Positions 46,204-56,393 of a DNA stretch of 64,000 nucleotides are shown here, in pieces. How positions within the stretch are numbered: position 1 is the first letter of the stretch; every line of letters starts with the position of its first letter. The notes under the pieces were generated by a model that saw only the letters and a list, made by a program, of their open reading frames with translations, had not been told where the DNA came from and did no database searches. The position numbers and the translations under genes are program-made. Source of the DNA: Flavimaricola sp. (GTDB lineage: Bacteria; Pseudomonadota; Alphaproteobacteria; Rhodobacterales; Rhodobacteraceae); the NCBI GenBank assembly GCA_029255105.1, contig JAQWWH010000064.1, positions 18,544 through 82,543 on the forward strand. Direction: 5' to 3'.

Positions 46204-46380
46204 GTGACGTCTTCTCCGACCTGCCTACTGCAATTTGATGAGGAGGTTGCTTGCTGCCCCAGTGCCTGAGGCATAAGAAAGGGTCAAAGCGCGGCCCCCT
46301 CGGAGCCTTCTGGCGATGTAAGGGGGCGCTGGCACAGTGTCAACGTCGTGCGCCCGCGCGACCGAGGAAGGAAACGTTTT

Positions 46381-47238
46381 ATGCTGAAATTCACCGTCAA
46401 AATGGCCTCAACAGCCCTTCTATTGGCTATTGCGCCGCCTCTGGTTGCACAGGATGCAGAGGCTCCCGGCCCAAACACTGTCGTTGCGACGGTGAACGGA
46501 ACCGAAGTCACGCTGGGCCAGATGATCATTTCCCGCAGCCAGCTGCCACCGCAATACCAGCAGTTGCCGGATGATGTGCTGTTTGACGGCGTTCTGGATC
46601 AGCTGATCCAGCAGCAGGTTCTTGCCGATACTCTTGAGGCCGACCCGACCCGTGTCACCATTGCCCTTCAGAATGAGCGGCGCGGACTCTTGGCCGGTGA
46701 GGTCATCAACTCGGTCGTAGAAGAGGCGATGACGGACGAGGCCATTCAGGCCGTCTATGACGAGCTGGTCCTTGGGGCCGGTCCTGCGCAGGAATTCAAC
46801 GCCTCGCACATTCTTGTCGAAACCGAAGAGGAATCGGCAGCTGTCGTCGCCCGCCTGAACGCGGGTGAGGCCTTTGCCGATCTCGCACAAGAACTGTCGC
46901 TCGATCCCGGCTCTGGCGCCAATGGGGGTGAGCTTGGCTGGTTCGGTCTGGGCATGATGGTACCGCCGTTTGAGCAGGCCGTTTCAGACCTCGAGGTAGG
47001 CGCGGTATCTGACCCCGTTCAGACGCAGTTTGGATGGCATATCATCCAGCTGAACGACAAGCGCGACATGGTGCCCCCGACCCTGGAAGAGGTGCGCGAA
47101 GAGCTGGAGTCTCAGGTTCGGCAGAACGCGATCGAGGATCTGCTGTCTGGTCTGCTGGATGCAGCGGTTGTCGTGCGACCCGAAGATGGGGCCTTTGACC
47201 CTTCTATTCTTCTGAACCTTGGCCTTCTGTCAGAGTAA
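46381..47238 (+). CDS. Parvulin-type peptidyl-prolyl isomerase (PpiC/SurA-like)
   Basis: The 285-aa protein has a signal peptide (about 1-23, ending PPLVAQ). An N-terminal SurA-like helical part (VVATVNGTEVTLGQMIISRSQLP) comes next, then one rotamase domain at about 139-232 (ASHILVETEEESAAVVARL, ELGWFGLGMMVPPFE, TQFGWHIIQL). It should assist folding of exported proteins in the periplasm, which fits its place opposite secA. AAGGAAACG precedes the ATG at 46381. argJ follows after six bases, the common order in this order of bacteria. Confidence 0.92.
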   Translation: MLKFTVKMASTALLLAIAPPLVAQDAEAPGPNTVVATVNGTEVTLGQMIISRSQLPPQYQQLPDDVLFDGVLDQLIQQQVLADTLEADPTRVTIALQNERRGLLAGEVINSVVEEAMTDEAIQAVYDELVLGAGPAQEFNASHILVETEEESAAVVARLNAGEAFADLAQELSLDPGSGANGGELGWFGLGMMVPPFEQAVSDLEVGAVSDPVQTQFGWHIIQLNDKRDMVPPTLEEVREELESQVRQNAIEDLLSGLLDAAVVVRPEDGAFDPSILLNLGLLSE

Positions 47239-47244
47239 ACTTAG

Positions 47245-48459
47245 ATGACCAAATCGCCCTTGGCCCCCGCTGCCTTTCCAGCCCTGCCCGCCATTGGTGG
47301 CGTTCGCTATGCCGCAGTGGCCGCCGGGGTGCGATACAAAAACCGAACAGACGTCATGCTGGCCGAACTGGCCGAGGGTACGACGGTTGCCGGGGTCTAT
47401 ACGACCTCGGCCACCCGATCCGCCCCCGTGCTTGACTGTCAGTCCAAGACCGGCGGCCCGGGTACGGGTCGCGCGGCGTTTCTGGTGAACTCTGGCAACT
47501 CCAACGCCTTTACGGGGCGAAACGGGGCAGAGGCCGTTGCTGCGATTTGCCAGGTGACCGCATCGACACTCGGCATCGAAGAGGCCCGCGTCTTTACATC
47601 CTCGACCGGCGTCATCGGTGAGCCTTTGCCTCACGACAGGATCACCGCAAAGCTGTCAGAGTTGCGCGACACCCTGTCGGCGGACGGGATCGAAGGGGCC
47701 GCAAAGGCGATTATGACGACGGACACCTTTCCAAAGGGGTCCGCAGCGACGGTCACAGTCGGCGGCAAGACGGTCACCATCGCAGGCATTGCCAAGGGGT
47801 CTGGCATGATCGCGCCGGATATGGCGACGATGCTTGTCTACATCTTTACCGATGCGGCAATCGGGTTTGACGCTCTTCAGGCACTACTGTCACAGGGCAC
47901 GGACCGCACGTTCAATTGCATTACCGTGGACAGCGACACGTCGACCTCTGACACGCTGCTGATGGCTGCGACCGGGGCGTCAGGTGTCGATGTAACCGGA
48001 AACGCCGAGTTTGCGATCGCGCTAGAGGGCTTGATGATGGACCTGGCGCATCAGGTGGTCAGGGACGGCGAAGGCGCGACGAAGTTCGTCGAGGTGCAGA
48101 TCAGTGGTGCGGCAACTGACGGCGATGCCCGCAAGGTCGCGATGGCCATTGCCAACTCGCCGCTGGTCAAGACGGCTATAGCCGGTGAAGACCCAAACTG
48201 GGGACGCATTGTCATGGCCGTCGGCAAATCCGGGGCAGAGGCCGACCGGGACAAACTGGTCATCCGGTTTGGCGATATCCTCGTTGCAGAAAACGGCTGG
48301 GTCTCTCCCAGCTACTCAGAAGCGCAAGCCGCGGGCTACATGAAGGGGCAGGATCTCGTCATTTCCGTCGAAATGGGCCTTGGCGCGGGCAAGTCGACGG
48401 TTTGGACCTGCGATCTGACGCACCGCTATATTGAGATCAACGCGGATTACCGATCCTGA
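47245..48459 (+). CDS. argJ: Bifunctional ornithine acetyltransferase / N-acetylglutamate synthase
   Basis: ArgJ (404 aa) recycles the acetyl group from N-acetylornithine to glutamate in arginine synthesis. The precursor cleaves itself before T195 within KGSGMIAPDMATML, making alpha and beta chains. NSGNSNAFTG, TSSTGVIGEPLP and the C-terminal DLTHRYIEINADYRS are typical. Intact. The stop overlaps the MutT-like start (TGATG). Confidence 0.97.
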   Translation: MTKSPLAPAAFPALPAIGGVRYAAVAAGVRYKNRTDVMLAELAEGTTVAGVYTTSATRSAPVLDCQSKTGGPGTGRAAFLVNSGNSNAFTGRNGAEAVAAICQVTASTLGIEEARVFTSSTGVIGEPLPHDRITAKLSELRDTLSADGIEGAAKAIMTTDTFPKGSAATVTVGGKTVTIAGIAKGSGMIAPDMATMLVYIFTDAAIGFDALQALLSQGTDRTFNCITVDSDTSTSDTLLMAATGASGVDVTGNAEFAIALEGLMMDLAHQVVRDGEGATKFVEVQISGAATDGDARKVAMAIANSPLVKTAIAGEDPNWGRIVMAVGKSGAEADRDKLVIRFGDILVAENGWVSPSYSEAQAAGYMKGQDLVISVEMGLGAGKSTVWTCDLTHRYIEINADYRS

Positions 48460-48857
48460 TGAAGGTCGTTCTGGTTTCTGCCGTGGCCCTGATCGACCCG
48501 GATGGGAGAGTCCTTCTTGCCCAGCGGCCAGAGGGAAAATCTATGGCTGGCCTATGGGAATTTCCCGGTGGCAAGGTAGAGGCGGGGGAAACGCCAGAGG
48601 CGGCTCTGATTCGGGAATTGCATGAAGAACTGGGAATCGAGACGTGGTCGTCATGCCTTGCCCCCCTTACTTTCGCCTCTCATGCCTATCCCGACTTCCA
48701 TTTGCTGATGCCGCTCTTTGCCTGTCGTAGGTGGGAGGGAACCCCAATCGCACGGGAAGGGCAGGTGCTGAAATGGGCATTTGCACGGGACTTAAGCGCT
48801 TTCCCCATGCCGACTGCTGATATTCCGCTCATTCCGATCCTTCGCGACTGGCTTTAA
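48459..48857 (+). CDS. mutT: MutT-like Nudix hydrolase (8-oxo-dGTP diphosphatase)
   Basis: The 132-aa protein carries a complete Nudix box at 38-60 (G38, E44, R52, E53, E56, E57, G59). LLAQRPEGKSMAGLWEFPGGK in front is typical of MutT proteins that clear oxidised dGTP from the nucleotide pool. It is translationally coupled to argJ. Nudix specificity can vary, so the substrate is inferred from the close MutT pattern. Confidence 0.9.
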   Translation: MKVVLVSAVALIDPDGRVLLAQRPEGKSMAGLWEFPGGKVEAGETPEAALIRELHEELGIETWSSCLAPLTFASHAYPDFHLLMPLFACRRWEGTPIAREGQVLKWAFARDLSAFPMPTADIPLIPILRDWL

Positions 48858-48944
48858 GGCACAGTTATTTGGCGGGTGAACAGATAGGCGTCCTTTCCAA
48901 AAGGGTCAGAAATGTGTCCTTTTTTTTCTTCACCAGCCCATTCT

Positions 48945-48959
48945 TTAAGCTATAATTAA
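48945..48959 (+). promoter_or_regulatory. CtrA-like box over a promoter -10 element
   Basis: TTAAGCTATAATTAA is a full TTAA-N7-TTAA motif, the recognition pattern of the cell-cycle regulator CtrA. A consensus -10 box TATAAT (48951-48956) lies inside it, 33 bases before the small ORF start; the -35 region is weak (CTTCAC about 17 bases upstream). The setting suggests that CtrA controls this short transcript. Confidence 0.6.
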
Positions 48960-48988
48960 ATTACACTCATTGGGGGAAGGGTTTCGTA

Positions 48989-49141
48989 ATGTTGCGCACG
49001 ATCATCTTAGGAAGCTGCGTGTCAGTTCAGGGGCTGCTGGTTCGCCAGCTTGAAAACGGGCATGTCGTCATTCGCGTGGGAGAGCGGATGTATGAAGGAC
49101 AGCCTGTTGTCGCGTCGGCCAGTGTGCCCCAACATAGCTAA
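48989..49141 (+). CDS. Small protein, 50 aa, unknown function
   Basis: The ORF starts MLRTIILGSCVSVQGLLVRQ and ends ASASVPQHS. The first 18 residues are hydrophobic, and a compact GHVVIRVGERMYEGQPV strand pattern follows. GGGGGAAGGG stands 8 bases before the ATG, a -10 box with a CtrA-like site lies upstream, and a strong terminator follows 20 bases after the stop. Together they form a complete small transcription unit. I have an impression of similar short proteins in other Rhodobacteraceae but no proof. No function is assigned. Confidence 0.65.
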   Translation: MLRTIILGSCVSVQGLLVRQLENGHVVIRVGERMYEGQPVVASASVPQHS

Positions 49142-49161
49142 GCGGTAACGCGAGGCATGAG

Positions 49162-49201
49162 AACCAAAAAGGGACGGCCGCTTGGCCGTCCCTTTTTGGT
49201 T
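49162..49201. terminator. Bidirectional intrinsic terminator
   Basis: AACCAAAAAGGGACGGCC, a GCTT loop and the perfect 18-base complement form a stem flanked by A- and T-rich ends on both strands. It ends the 50-aa ORF transcript on the plus strand and the infB operon (stop at 49219) on the minus strand. Confidence 0.93.
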
Positions 49202-49218
49202 TCAGGACCGAAACGTTC

Positions 49219-51711
49219 CTAGAGTGACCGTTCGACCGTCTCTCTTTCAAAGATCTCGATGACATCACCGGGGCGAATGTCTTCGTAGGCCTCAAAGGCC
49301 ATGCCGCATTCCTGACCCGACTGAACCTCAGCCACTTCATCCTTAAAGCGCTTGAGCGTCTTGAGCGTGCCTTCGTGAATCACGACATCGTCGCGCAGCA
49401 ACCGGACGCCAGCCGAACGGCGTGCAACGCCTTCGGTGACGAGGCAACCTGCAACGCGGCCAACACCGGAAACCTTGAACACTTCCTTGATGCTGGCGTA
49501 GCCGATGAACTTTTCGCGGATCTCTGCCGACAGAAGACCAGAGGCGGCCGCTTTCACATCATCGACCAGATCGTAGATCACACTGTAGTAGCGGATCTCG
49601 ACACCCTTTTGGTTGGCAGACTGGCGGGCGCTGGCGTTGGCACGGACGTTAAATCCGAACACAGGTGCACCAGACGCTTCGGCAAGGCCGATGTCGCTTT
49701 CTGTGATGGCACCAACACCCGAGTGCAGGACGCGTACGCGCACTTCTTCGTTGCCGATCTTTTCCATCGCCTGAACGATCGCCTCGGCAGAGCCCTGCAC
49801 GTCGGCTTTCACCAGGATTGGCAGTTCGGACACGTTCTGATCGTCCTTGGCCTTGGCCATCAGCTGCTCAAGCGTTGTTGCGGCACCGACGGCGGCGCGC
49901 TTTTCTTTGGCGGCTTTCTCGCGGTACTCGGCGATTTCACGGGCCTGCGCTTCGGTGGCAACCACGTTAAGGACATCGCCCGCCTCAGGCGTGCCATTCA
50001 GACCCAGAACCTCGACCGGGACAGACGGACCAGCCGTCGCAACACGGTCGCCTTTGTCATCGATCAGGGCACGAACTTTGCCCCACTTTTCGCCAACGAC
50101 AAAGATGTCGCCCTGGCGAAGTGTACCATTCTGTACAAGAACCGTGGCTACGGGGCCGCGTCCAATATCTAGCTGGGCCTCGATCACCGCACCCATGGCA
50201 GGACGATCGGGGTTAGCCTTAAGGTCAAGAAGCTCGGCCTGAAGAGCGATATTCTCAAGCAGGTTATCAAGGCCCTGACCGGTCGTGGCCGAAACCTCGA
50301 CGTCCAGCACATCGCCCGACATCTTTTCCACGATCACTTCGTGTTGCAGAAGATCCGTACGGACCTTGTCGGGGTTCGCCTCGTATTTGTCGATCTTGTT
50401 GATCGCGACGATCATCGGAACCTTGGCGGCCTTGGCGTGGTTGATCGCCTCGATGGTCTGCGGCATGACAGCGTCATCAGCGGCAACAACCAGCACGACA
50501 ATGTCGGTCACCTGGGCCCCGCGGGCCCGCATCGACGTGAACGCCGCGTGGCCTGGGGTATCAAGGAAGGTCAACAGCGAACCACCGACCTCGACCTGAT
50601 AGGCACCGATGTGCTGGGTGATCCCGCCGGCTTCACCATTCACGACCTTGGTCTTGCGGATTGCATCAAGCAATGACGTCTTGCCGTGGTCAACGTGACC
50701 CATGACCGTGATGATCGGGGGACGCGGCTTGAGATCGGCAGACTTGTCTTCGACCTGTGCAATCACCTGCTCCACGTCTGCATCCGAAACTCGGACAACC
50801 TTGTGACCAAACTCGTCGATGATCAGTTCGGCGGTATCGGCATCGATGGTCTGGTTCTGAGTGGCCATGATGCCATTCTTCATCAGCGCCTTGACGACGT
50901 CAGCAACGCGTTCGGCCATGCGGTTGGCCAACTCGCTGACCATGATCGCCTCGGGCAGCTGAACGTCGCGGACGACCTTCTCGCGTTCCTGAGCTCCGCC
51001 CATCGCCTTTTGGCGGGCACGCTCTTGCTTGCGCTTCATCGCGGCCATGGACCGTTGACGGCCACCTTCGCCGCCGGCCAAGGCGTCGTTCAATGTCAGT
51101 TTACCGCCACGGCGGCCATCGGCCTCGCGGTCTGTCTTGGGCTTGGCAACAGTCTTTTCGCTGCGCAGATCACGCTCGCGATCCGGCTTGCGGGGTGCTG
51201 ACGTTGCGCGCTGGCTGGAGGTCGGATCATCCTGCACGGCAGGCGCAGCAGCATCCGCCGCGGCCTTGCGGGCGGCTTCTTCTAGTTTGGCCTTCTTGCG
51301 CTCTTCTTCTTCAGCCTTTGCCTTCAAAGCCTCTTCGCGTTCCCGCTCCTCGGCCTCTTTAGCCTCGATCTCGGCGCGGCGACGACTACGCTCTTCTGCG
51401 CGCTCGCGTTCTTCGGCCTCGCGTTGAAGAGCCTCTTCGGCCTCACGGGCGCGGGACAGCGCGAGGGCCTTCATCCGACGCTCCAGCTCGACATCCGAGA
51501 TGCCTGCCGGCCTCTTGGACGGGTCACCCTTGACCGCGGGGCCGGTGCCACCGGTGGTCAGGGCGCCTGGCTTTGGCACCACAACGCGCTTGCGCTTGGT
51601 CTCAACCACGACGTTCTTGGTTCTGCCATGGCTGAAGCTTTGCTTCACATTCCCGGGTCGGGACGGGGCGCCACGCAGGCCAAGGGGTTTTTTGCCGTCG
51701 GTATCGCTCAT
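49219..51711 (-). CDS. infB: Translation initiation factor IF-2
   Basis: IF-2 (830 aa) brings initiator tRNA to the 30S subunit and hydrolyses GTP on subunit joining. The N-terminal 250 residues hold a long, highly charged helical segment rich in A, E, R and K. The GTPase domain has G1 GHVDHGKTS (about 337-345), DTPGHAAF and NKIDK, then domains II to IV. The ATG at 51711 is nested in the ylxR stop (TGATG). Last gene of rimP-nusA-ylxR-infB. Confidence 0.98.
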   Translation of the reverse strand: MSDTDGKKPLGLRGAPSRPGNVKQSFSHGRTKNVVVETKRKRVVVPKPGALTTGGTGPAVKGDPSKRPAGISDVELERRMKALALSRAREAEEALQREAEERERAEERSRRRAEIEAKEAEEREREEALKAKAEEEERKKAKLEEAARKAAADAAAPAVQDDPTSSQRATSAPRKPDRERDLRSEKTVAKPKTDREADGRRGGKLTLNDALAGGEGGRQRSMAAMKRKQERARQKAMGGAQEREKVVRDVQLPEAIMVSELANRMAERVADVVKALMKNGIMATQNQTIDADTAELIIDEFGHKVVRVSDADVEQVIAQVEDKSADLKPRPPIITVMGHVDHGKTSLLDAIRKTKVVNGEAGGITQHIGAYQVEVGGSLLTFLDTPGHAAFTSMRARGAQVTDIVVLVVAADDAVMPQTIEAINHAKAAKVPMIVAINKIDKYEANPDKVRTDLLQHEVIVEKMSGDVLDVEVSATTGQGLDNLLENIALQAELLDLKANPDRPAMGAVIEAQLDIGRGPVATVLVQNGTLRQGDIFVVGEKWGKVRALIDDKGDRVATAGPSVPVEVLGLNGTPEAGDVLNVVATEAQAREIAEYREKAAKEKRAAVGAATTLEQLMAKAKDDQNVSELPILVKADVQGSAEAIVQAMEKIGNEEVRVRVLHSGVGAITESDIGLAEASGAPVFGFNVRANASARQSANQKGVEIRYYSVIYDLVDDVKAAASGLLSAEIREKFIGYASIKEVFKVSGVGRVAGCLVTEGVARRSAGVRLLRDDVVIHEGTLKTLKRFKDEVAEVQSGQECGMAFEAYEDIRPGDVIEIFERETVERSL

Positions 51712-52337
51712 CAAACTTCTGTATCCTTCCCGGCGGGCGTTTTCCCACCGTCAATCTCGCGTAATCCGCGAAGCTTCGCGGCTTCCTCTACAACACGGTT
51801 GCTGAGTCCACCAGATGCGAGCGCGCCATGTATCACACTTTGCCGACCGAATGCCAAACCCAATTCCTGGGATGTCAAACAGCCGTAATAACGGGCACCG
51901 GTTGGTGTCCAGAGTTTCGTCTTGCCACGTTCTGACCCGTCACTGGCCTGCAAAAGCACCCGGACCTGGTCATTGGAGAGCCACGCTTTTACCTTCTCGA
52001 ACCCACATACCGCAAGACCGGCCTTGCGGGCCAGTGCAATAAGGTCAACGACCCGGCGGGCCAATTGCCGCTCAACCTCGTCCAGAAGACCTTCGGGCAC
52101 GATGACCGGAGCCTTGGCAGACCGGGAGAACTGTCCTTTGCCTGCCTTTTCGATCACTTCGCGGGTGGATGTCACCCACATACCCCGACCTGGGAGTTTA
52201 CCCAGAATATCGGGAACAACCTGATTGTCCGGACCAAGGACAAACCGGATCAGCCCGGCCTTGGGCTGAACCTCGCCCGTGACGATGCAGCGGCGCTCGG
52301 CCACATCGGTGTCGTCATGTTTTCCGCCACGGGTCAT
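51711..52337 (-). CDS. ylxR: YlxR family RNA-binding protein with L7Ae-like domain
   Basis: The 208-aa protein combines an N-terminal YlxR domain (about 10-85: [27 protein letters not shown]) with a C-terminal ribosomal-L7Ae-like fold ([18 protein letters not shown]). Both suggest RNA binding. The gene always sits between nusA and infB, and a regulatory or RNase P-related role has been proposed for YlxR elsewhere; here it is inferred from context only. It starts 22 bases after nusA. Confidence 0.9.
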   Translation of the reverse strand: MTRGGKHDDTDVAERRCIVTGEVQPKAGLIRFVLGPDNQVVPDILGKLPGRGMWVTSTREVIEKAGKGQFSRSAKAPVIVPEGLLDEVERQLARRVVDLIALARKAGLAVCGFEKVKAWLSNDQVRVLLQASDGSERGKTKLWTPTGARYYGCLTSQELGLAFGRQSVIHGALASGGLSNRVVEEAAKLRGLREIDGGKTPAGKDTEV

Positions 52338-52359
52338 CTTGGTTGTCAGAGGCCTGGGA

Positions 52360-53970
52360 TCAGGCCTCCGCCTCCTCTTCTACGTCGCCTTCTTCGGCGG
52401 CCTGTTCCAGTTCAGCCGGATCGACCCAGCCCAGCATGACGCGGGCAGTCATGACCAGATCCTGAGCTTCTTCCAGGCTCATCTCGAACTTTTCCAGAAC
52501 CCCTTCGTCCTTGGTGCGAACACCGTCGACGGTGGTCCAGCCACCGGCCAGTTCCCAGTCGGCGCAGGTGGCAAAGTCTTCCAGCGTCTTTACCCCATCC
52601 TCGGCCAGCGCCTCGATCATTTGGGGTGTGAGGCCCGGGAAGGCGACAAGGCTGTCCTCAACACCCAACTCGCGGGCGTGATCCATCGCCTTCTTGTTCA
52701 TCGCCTCAAGGTGATCGCGGGCACGGGCCTGAAGTTCAGCGGCGGTGCTATCGTCAACACCATCGATGACCAAAAGCTCATCAAGATCGACGTAGGCCAC
52801 CTCTTCGAGGTTGGTAAAGCCTTCGGCGACCAGAAGCTGGGCAAAGAATTCATCCAGATCAAGCGTATCCATGAACAGCTTGGTCCGCTCTTCAAACTCG
52901 GCCTGACGGCGCTTGCTTTCTTCTTCTTCGGTCATGATGTCGATGTCGAGGCCAGTAAGCTGGCTGGCCAGACGCACGTTCTGACCACGACGGCCGATGG
53001 CGAGACTCAGCTGCTCTTCGGGCACGACGACTTCGATCCGCTCTGCCTCTTCGTCCAGAACCACCTTGGTGACTTCGGCAGGCTGAAGGGCGTTGACGAG
53101 GAAGGTCGGGATATCCTCGTTCCACGGAATGATGTCGATCTTTTCGCCTTGCAGCTCATTGACCACAGCCTGAACCCGGCTGCCGCGCATACCGACGCAG
53201 GCACCGACTGGATCGATAGAGTTGTCATAGCTGATGACAGCGATCTTGGCGCGCGAACCGGGATCGCGGGCAACGGCCTTGATCTCGATGATGCCATCGT
53301 AGATTTCGGGCACTTCCATCTTGAACAGGGCGGCCATGAACTCGGGCGCGGTACGGGACAGGAAGATCTGCGGACCGCGCTGTTCGCGGCGCACATCCTT
53401 GATGTAGCAACGGATGCGGTCGCCCGGACGATAGGCTTCGCGGCCGATCTTTTCGTTGCGGCGCAGAATCGCCTCGCCAGCGCCGACATCGACGATGACG
53501 TTGCCGTATTCTTCGCGCTTGACGGTGGCGTTGATGATGGTTCCGGCACGATCCTTGAATTCTTCGTATTGGCGATCACGCTCGGCTTCGCGAACCTTTT
53601 GCAGGATCACCTGCTTGGCGGACTGGGCAGCAATACGGCCAAGCTCGACGGGTGGGACCTCTTCGACAAAGGTGTCACCGACCTTGGGGTCTTCCATGTA
53701 CTCTTTGGCCTGCGCGACCGTGAACTCAGCCTGATAATTCTCAAGCAGGTCATCCTCGACCACGGTGCGGACGCGGGTGAAGGTCGCCTTGCCGGTCTTG
53801 CGGTCGATGTGGACGCGGATGTCCATCTCGGCCCCGTAGCGCGACTTGGCGGCGCGGGCGAGGCTTTCTTCCATCGCTTCGACCACCAGACCGGGGTCAA
53901 TCATCTTTTCGCGGGCAACCGCCTCGGCGGTCTGCAACAGCTCAAGCTGGTTGGCGGATGTAATGGCCAT
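52360..53970 (-). CDS. nusA: Transcription termination/antitermination factor NusA
   Basis: NusA (536 aa) binds RNA polymerase and nascent RNA and tunes pausing, termination and antitermination. The N-terminal polymerase-binding domain (1-125) is followed by S1 (about 135-200, [21 protein letters not shown]) and two KH domains ([39 protein letters not shown]). Helix-hairpin-helix repeats and an acidic tail form the C-terminus. Its ATG overlaps the rimP stop by one base. It may act on the terminator-like hairpin in its own operon leader. Confidence 0.98.
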   Translation of the reverse strand: MAITSANQLELLQTAEAVAREKMIDPGLVVEAMEESLARAAKSRYGAEMDIRVHIDRKTGKATFTRVRTVVEDDLLENYQAEFTVAQAKEYMEDPKVGDTFVEEVPPVELGRIAAQSAKQVILQKVREAERDRQYEEFKDRAGTIINATVKREEYGNVIVDVGAGEAILRRNEKIGREAYRPGDRIRCYIKDVRREQRGPQIFLSRTAPEFMAALFKMEVPEIYDGIIEIKAVARDPGSRAKIAVISYDNSIDPVGACVGMRGSRVQAVVNELQGEKIDIIPWNEDIPTFLVNALQPAEVTKVVLDEEAERIEVVVPEEQLSLAIGRRGQNVRLASQLTGLDIDIMTEEEESKRRQAEFEERTKLFMDTLDLDEFFAQLLVAEGFTNLEEVAYVDLDELLVIDGVDDSTAAELQARARDHLEAMNKKAMDHARELGVEDSLVAFPGLTPQMIEALAEDGVKTLEDFATCADWELAGGWTTVDGVRTKDEGVLEKFEMSLEEAQDLVMTARVMLGWVDPAELEQAAEEGDVEEEAEA

Positions 53971-54587
53971 CAGTGGATCTCCCCTTTGCGCGGCGCGCTA
54001 TCATCTTCCTCACCATCAATGATGGTCTGAACTTCATCGAATTGGGCCTCGTCGATCTGGCCCTTGTCCTTGCGGCCCCGCAGAACCTCGCGGATGAGGT
54101 CGTCTGTCAGGACAAGCTTTGCATCGCTAAGCCAATCAAACTTGAGGCCAATGGTGACGGCTTCAGCCCCTTCTTCGATCTCGATCAACACTTCGTCGCC
54201 TTCGGTCCCCGCCAGCACGCCCTTAAAGCGGCGGCGTCCGTCGATCAGCTCTGTGGTTTCGATCTTGGCCACATTGCCTTCCCAAAGGTCAAAGTCCTTC
54301 AGGCGGGTCAGTGGCCGGTCGATGCCGGGGCTTGAAACTTCGAGGGTATAGGCGTCAAGGATCGGATCTTCGACATCCAGAACCGCGCTGACAGCGGTCG
54401 AGATCGTGGCGCATTCGTCCACCTCGATCGACCCGTCGGCCTTTTGCGCCATGATCTGGAGCGTGCTTTCTTTGCCGGTCATCAGACGAACGCGCACGAG
54501 TTCGAACCCAAGATCCTCGATCACGGGCTGGACGATTTCGGCGATGCGGCGGTCAATGGCCGCCTTGGCGATCAGGTCGTTTGTCAT
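53970..54587 (-). CDS. rimP: Ribosome maturation factor RimP
   Basis: RimP (205 aa from ATG 54587) is needed for 30S maturation. The N-terminal domain shows [22 protein letters not shown] and the C-terminal SH3-like part includes the GVLAG...EV region. An acidic tail is present. ATG 54587 ([15 protein letters not shown]) fits the family; ATG 54596 is three codons upstream. The frame stays open to 54662, but that part covers a terminator-like hairpin and cannot be normal coding sequence. First gene of the nusA-infB operon. Confidence 0.94.
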   Translation of the reverse strand: MTNDLIAKAAIDRRIAEIVQPVIEDLGFELVRVRLMTGKESTLQIMAQKADGSIEVDECATISTAVSAVLDVEDPILDAYTLEVSSPGIDRPLTRLKDFDLWEGNVAKIETTELIDGRRRFKGVLAGTEGDEVLIEIEEGAEAVTIGLKFDWLSDAKLVLTDDLIREVLRGRKDKGQIDEAQFDEVQTIIDGEEDDSAPRKGEIH

Positions 54588-54602
54588 GTTTTCCATAAGC
54601 AC

Positions 54603-54625
54603 AAAAAAACGGGCGCGCGGCCCGT
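54603..54625 (-). terminator. Terminator-like hairpin in the rimP-nusA leader (possible attenuator)
   Basis: On the minus strand ACGGGC-CGCGC-GCCCGT is followed directly by a T-run of seven, ending about 16 bases before the rimP ATG. A second stem GCCTTGG / CCAAGGC lies upstream (54659-54665 with 54643-54649). The pair sits downstream of the predicted promoter, so it would end the operon transcript early unless overridden. NusA made by the same operon is an obvious candidate controller, as in known nusA operon autoregulation. Confidence 0.75.
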
Positions 54626-54680
54626 TGATATTTCCCGGTGGAGCCTTGGGGGTGGAGGCCAAGGCGCCGCTGTTGAAGGG

Positions 54681-54709
54681 GATATACGCATAAGGGATCG
54701 AGTCTGCAA
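54681..54709 (-). promoter_or_regulatory. Predicted rimP operon promoter
   Basis: On the minus strand TTGCAG (54709-54704) and TATATC (54686-54681) are exactly 17 bases apart. A start point near 54674 would give a leader of about 85 bases containing two stems. The terminator of the preceding peptide-transport operon lies just upstream at 54752-54778, which separates the two operons. Confidence 0.65.
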
Positions 54710-54751
54710 GTGCCGTCTGAATGACCCTGTCGGAACAGCCCGGCAGACATG

Positions 54752-54778
54752 AAAAAAGGCCCCGCCGACAACGGGGCC
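54752..54778 (-). terminator. Intrinsic terminator of the peptide ABC operon
   Basis: On the minus strand GGCCCCG, a seven-base loop, CGGGGCC and TTTTTT follow the substrate-binding-protein stop by 23 bases. Stem and T-run are both good. Confidence 0.9.
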
Positions 54779-54801
54779 CCTTCTGTTCGTTTCAGGATGG
54801 A

Positions 54802-56343
54802 TCAGGCCATCCACCACCGCTCTGCGATGCGGTTGCTGTCCAGGTCGTAGACGTTGCCAACCGTTTCGGGGTGCGACAGCTTGGTCGAGTTTGCTGTGAC
54901 GAAGTTGGCGTACATCGGGATGACCACGCCGCCCTCTTGCGAGCAAAGCATCTGCATTTCGTAGTACATCTCGCGACGCTTGGCGCTATCAAGCTCGGCC
55001 CGGGCTTCAAGAAGCAGGGATTGGAAGCGCTCATTCTCCCAGTTGGTATCGTTCCAGGCGGCGCCTGTCTGATAGCCAAGGGTGAACATCCAGTCTTCGG
55101 TGACGCGGCCAGACCAGTAGGAGGCGCACCACGGCTTCTTCAGCCAGACGTTGGACCAGTAGCCATCGGCGGCTTCCTGGACGACGTTGATGTTGATCCC
55201 GCAGTCAGCAGCCTTGGCCTGATAGAGCAGACCTGCATCCACAGCACCGGCAAAGGCAGCGTCAGACACCGACAGGTCAATGTTCAGACCGTCAAGGCCA
55301 GCGGCCTGCAGCATCGCCTTGGCGCGGTCAGGATCGTAGGAGTTCTGCTCAAGCTCGGCAAAGTAGTACTGGTTCGCCGGGCCGATGGGATGGTCGTTGG
55401 CGACAGCACCGTGGCCTTGAAGGACCTTGTCCACCAGTTCTTGCCGATCAACGGCATACTTCAGCGCCTGACGAACGTTGACGTTGTCCAGCGGCGACAG
55501 GTTGGTCAGCATCGGGAAGGAATAGTGCTGGTTCCCGGTGACATCCATCACCTCGATGGCGGGATTGGCGCGCATCAGCGGCTCGGTCTGGAAGACCACG
55601 TTGTTCACCGCATCGACCTGACCCGTCATCAGCGCCGTCATACGAGCAGAGCCGTCGTTGATAGCGATGACTTCGATCGAGTCGAACCAACCGGCCTGAC
55701 CGTCCTTGTAGTGACCGTCAACGCGCTGAAGCACGGTGCGGACGCCCGGATCAAAGCTGACGTTGCGGTAAAGGCCCGTACCGATCCCGTTGGCGATCGC
55801 CTCTTCGATGCTACCATGCGGGTACATCAGCAGGTGATAATCCGACAGCAAGAATGGGAAGTCGGCGTTGCCGGCCTCAAGCACGAACTGAACCTGGTAA
55901 TCACCAAGCTTCGTCATCTCGGTGATGGCGGCAACGATGGGCGCAGCGGCGGACTGCGACCCTTCGGCAACGTGCAGGTTGAGCGATGCGATAACGTCAT
56001 CGGCGGTAAAGGCCGCACCGTTGTGGAAGGTAACGCCCTGACGCAGGTTGAAGATCCAGGTCTTGGCGTCGGCCGTTGCTTCCCAGCTTTCGGCAAGCTC
56101 GCCCACCAGTTCGCCATTGGCGGCAATCTCGGTCAGGCAGTCAAACACTGCGCCCATGGCGCAGACGATCATGTAGGTGTCCGAGTGTGTCCGGCCATCC
56201 CAGCTGTCCGATGTGTTCGCACCGGCAAGGCCAAGGCGCAGCGTGCCGCCCCGGCTTTGTGCCAGTGTCGGTACACCGGTTGCTGCGAGCACACCCGCGG
56301 CCATGCCCGTGCGGAGCAATCCGCGTCTGCTGATCTGTTTCAT
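54802..56343 (-). CDS. Peptide ABC transporter substrate-binding protein (family 5)
   Basis: The 513-aa periplasmic protein starts with a twin-arginine type signal (SRRGLLR at 5-11, hydrophobic run, cleavage near TLAQS). Family-5 signatures include LAESWEATADAKTWIFNLRQGVTFHNGAAFTADDV and VRQALKYAVDRQELVDKVLQG. It captures dipeptides, oligopeptides or similar solutes and hands them to the permeases upstream in the operon. It is the last gene of the set, directly before the terminator. The ligand cannot be deduced. Confidence 0.93.
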   Translation of the reverse strand: MKQISRRGLLRTGMAAGVLAATGVPTLAQSRGGTLRLGLAGANTSDSWDGRTHSDTYMIVCAMGAVFDCLTEIAANGELVGELAESWEATADAKTWIFNLRQGVTFHNGAAFTADDVIASLNLHVAEGSQSAAAPIVAAITEMTKLGDYQVQFVLEAGNADFPFLLSDYHLLMYPHGSIEEAIANGIGTGLYRNVSFDPGVRTVLQRVDGHYKDGQAGWFDSIEVIAINDGSARMTALMTGQVDAVNNVVFQTEPLMRANPAIEVMDVTGNQHYSFPMLTNLSPLDNVNVRQALKYAVDRQELVDKVLQGHGAVANDHPIGPANQYYFAELEQNSYDPDRAKAMLQAAGLDGLNIDLSVSDAAFAGAVDAGLLYQAKAADCGININVVQEAADGYWSNVWLKKPWCASYWSGRVTEDWMFTLGYQTGAAWNDTNWENERFQSLLLEARAELDSAKRREMYYEMQMLCSQEGGVVIPMYANFVTANSTKLSHPETVGNVYDLDSNRIAERWWMA

Positions 56344-56393
56344 CTGGTTTCTCCCTTGTGTCGATCCGGCCGTAAACTGGCCATTCTCGTTTC

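Noticed and set aside
52279..54030. Plus-strand open frame of 583 codons opposite nusA
   Set aside because: Antisense shadow of the intact nusA and the end of ylxR; composition mirrors the coding strand and shows no recognisable protein.
54597..54662. N-terminal extension of RimP (open frame to 54662)
   Set aside because: It would encode the terminator hairpin and T-run and lies close to the predicted transcription start; family N-termini fit ATG 54587.
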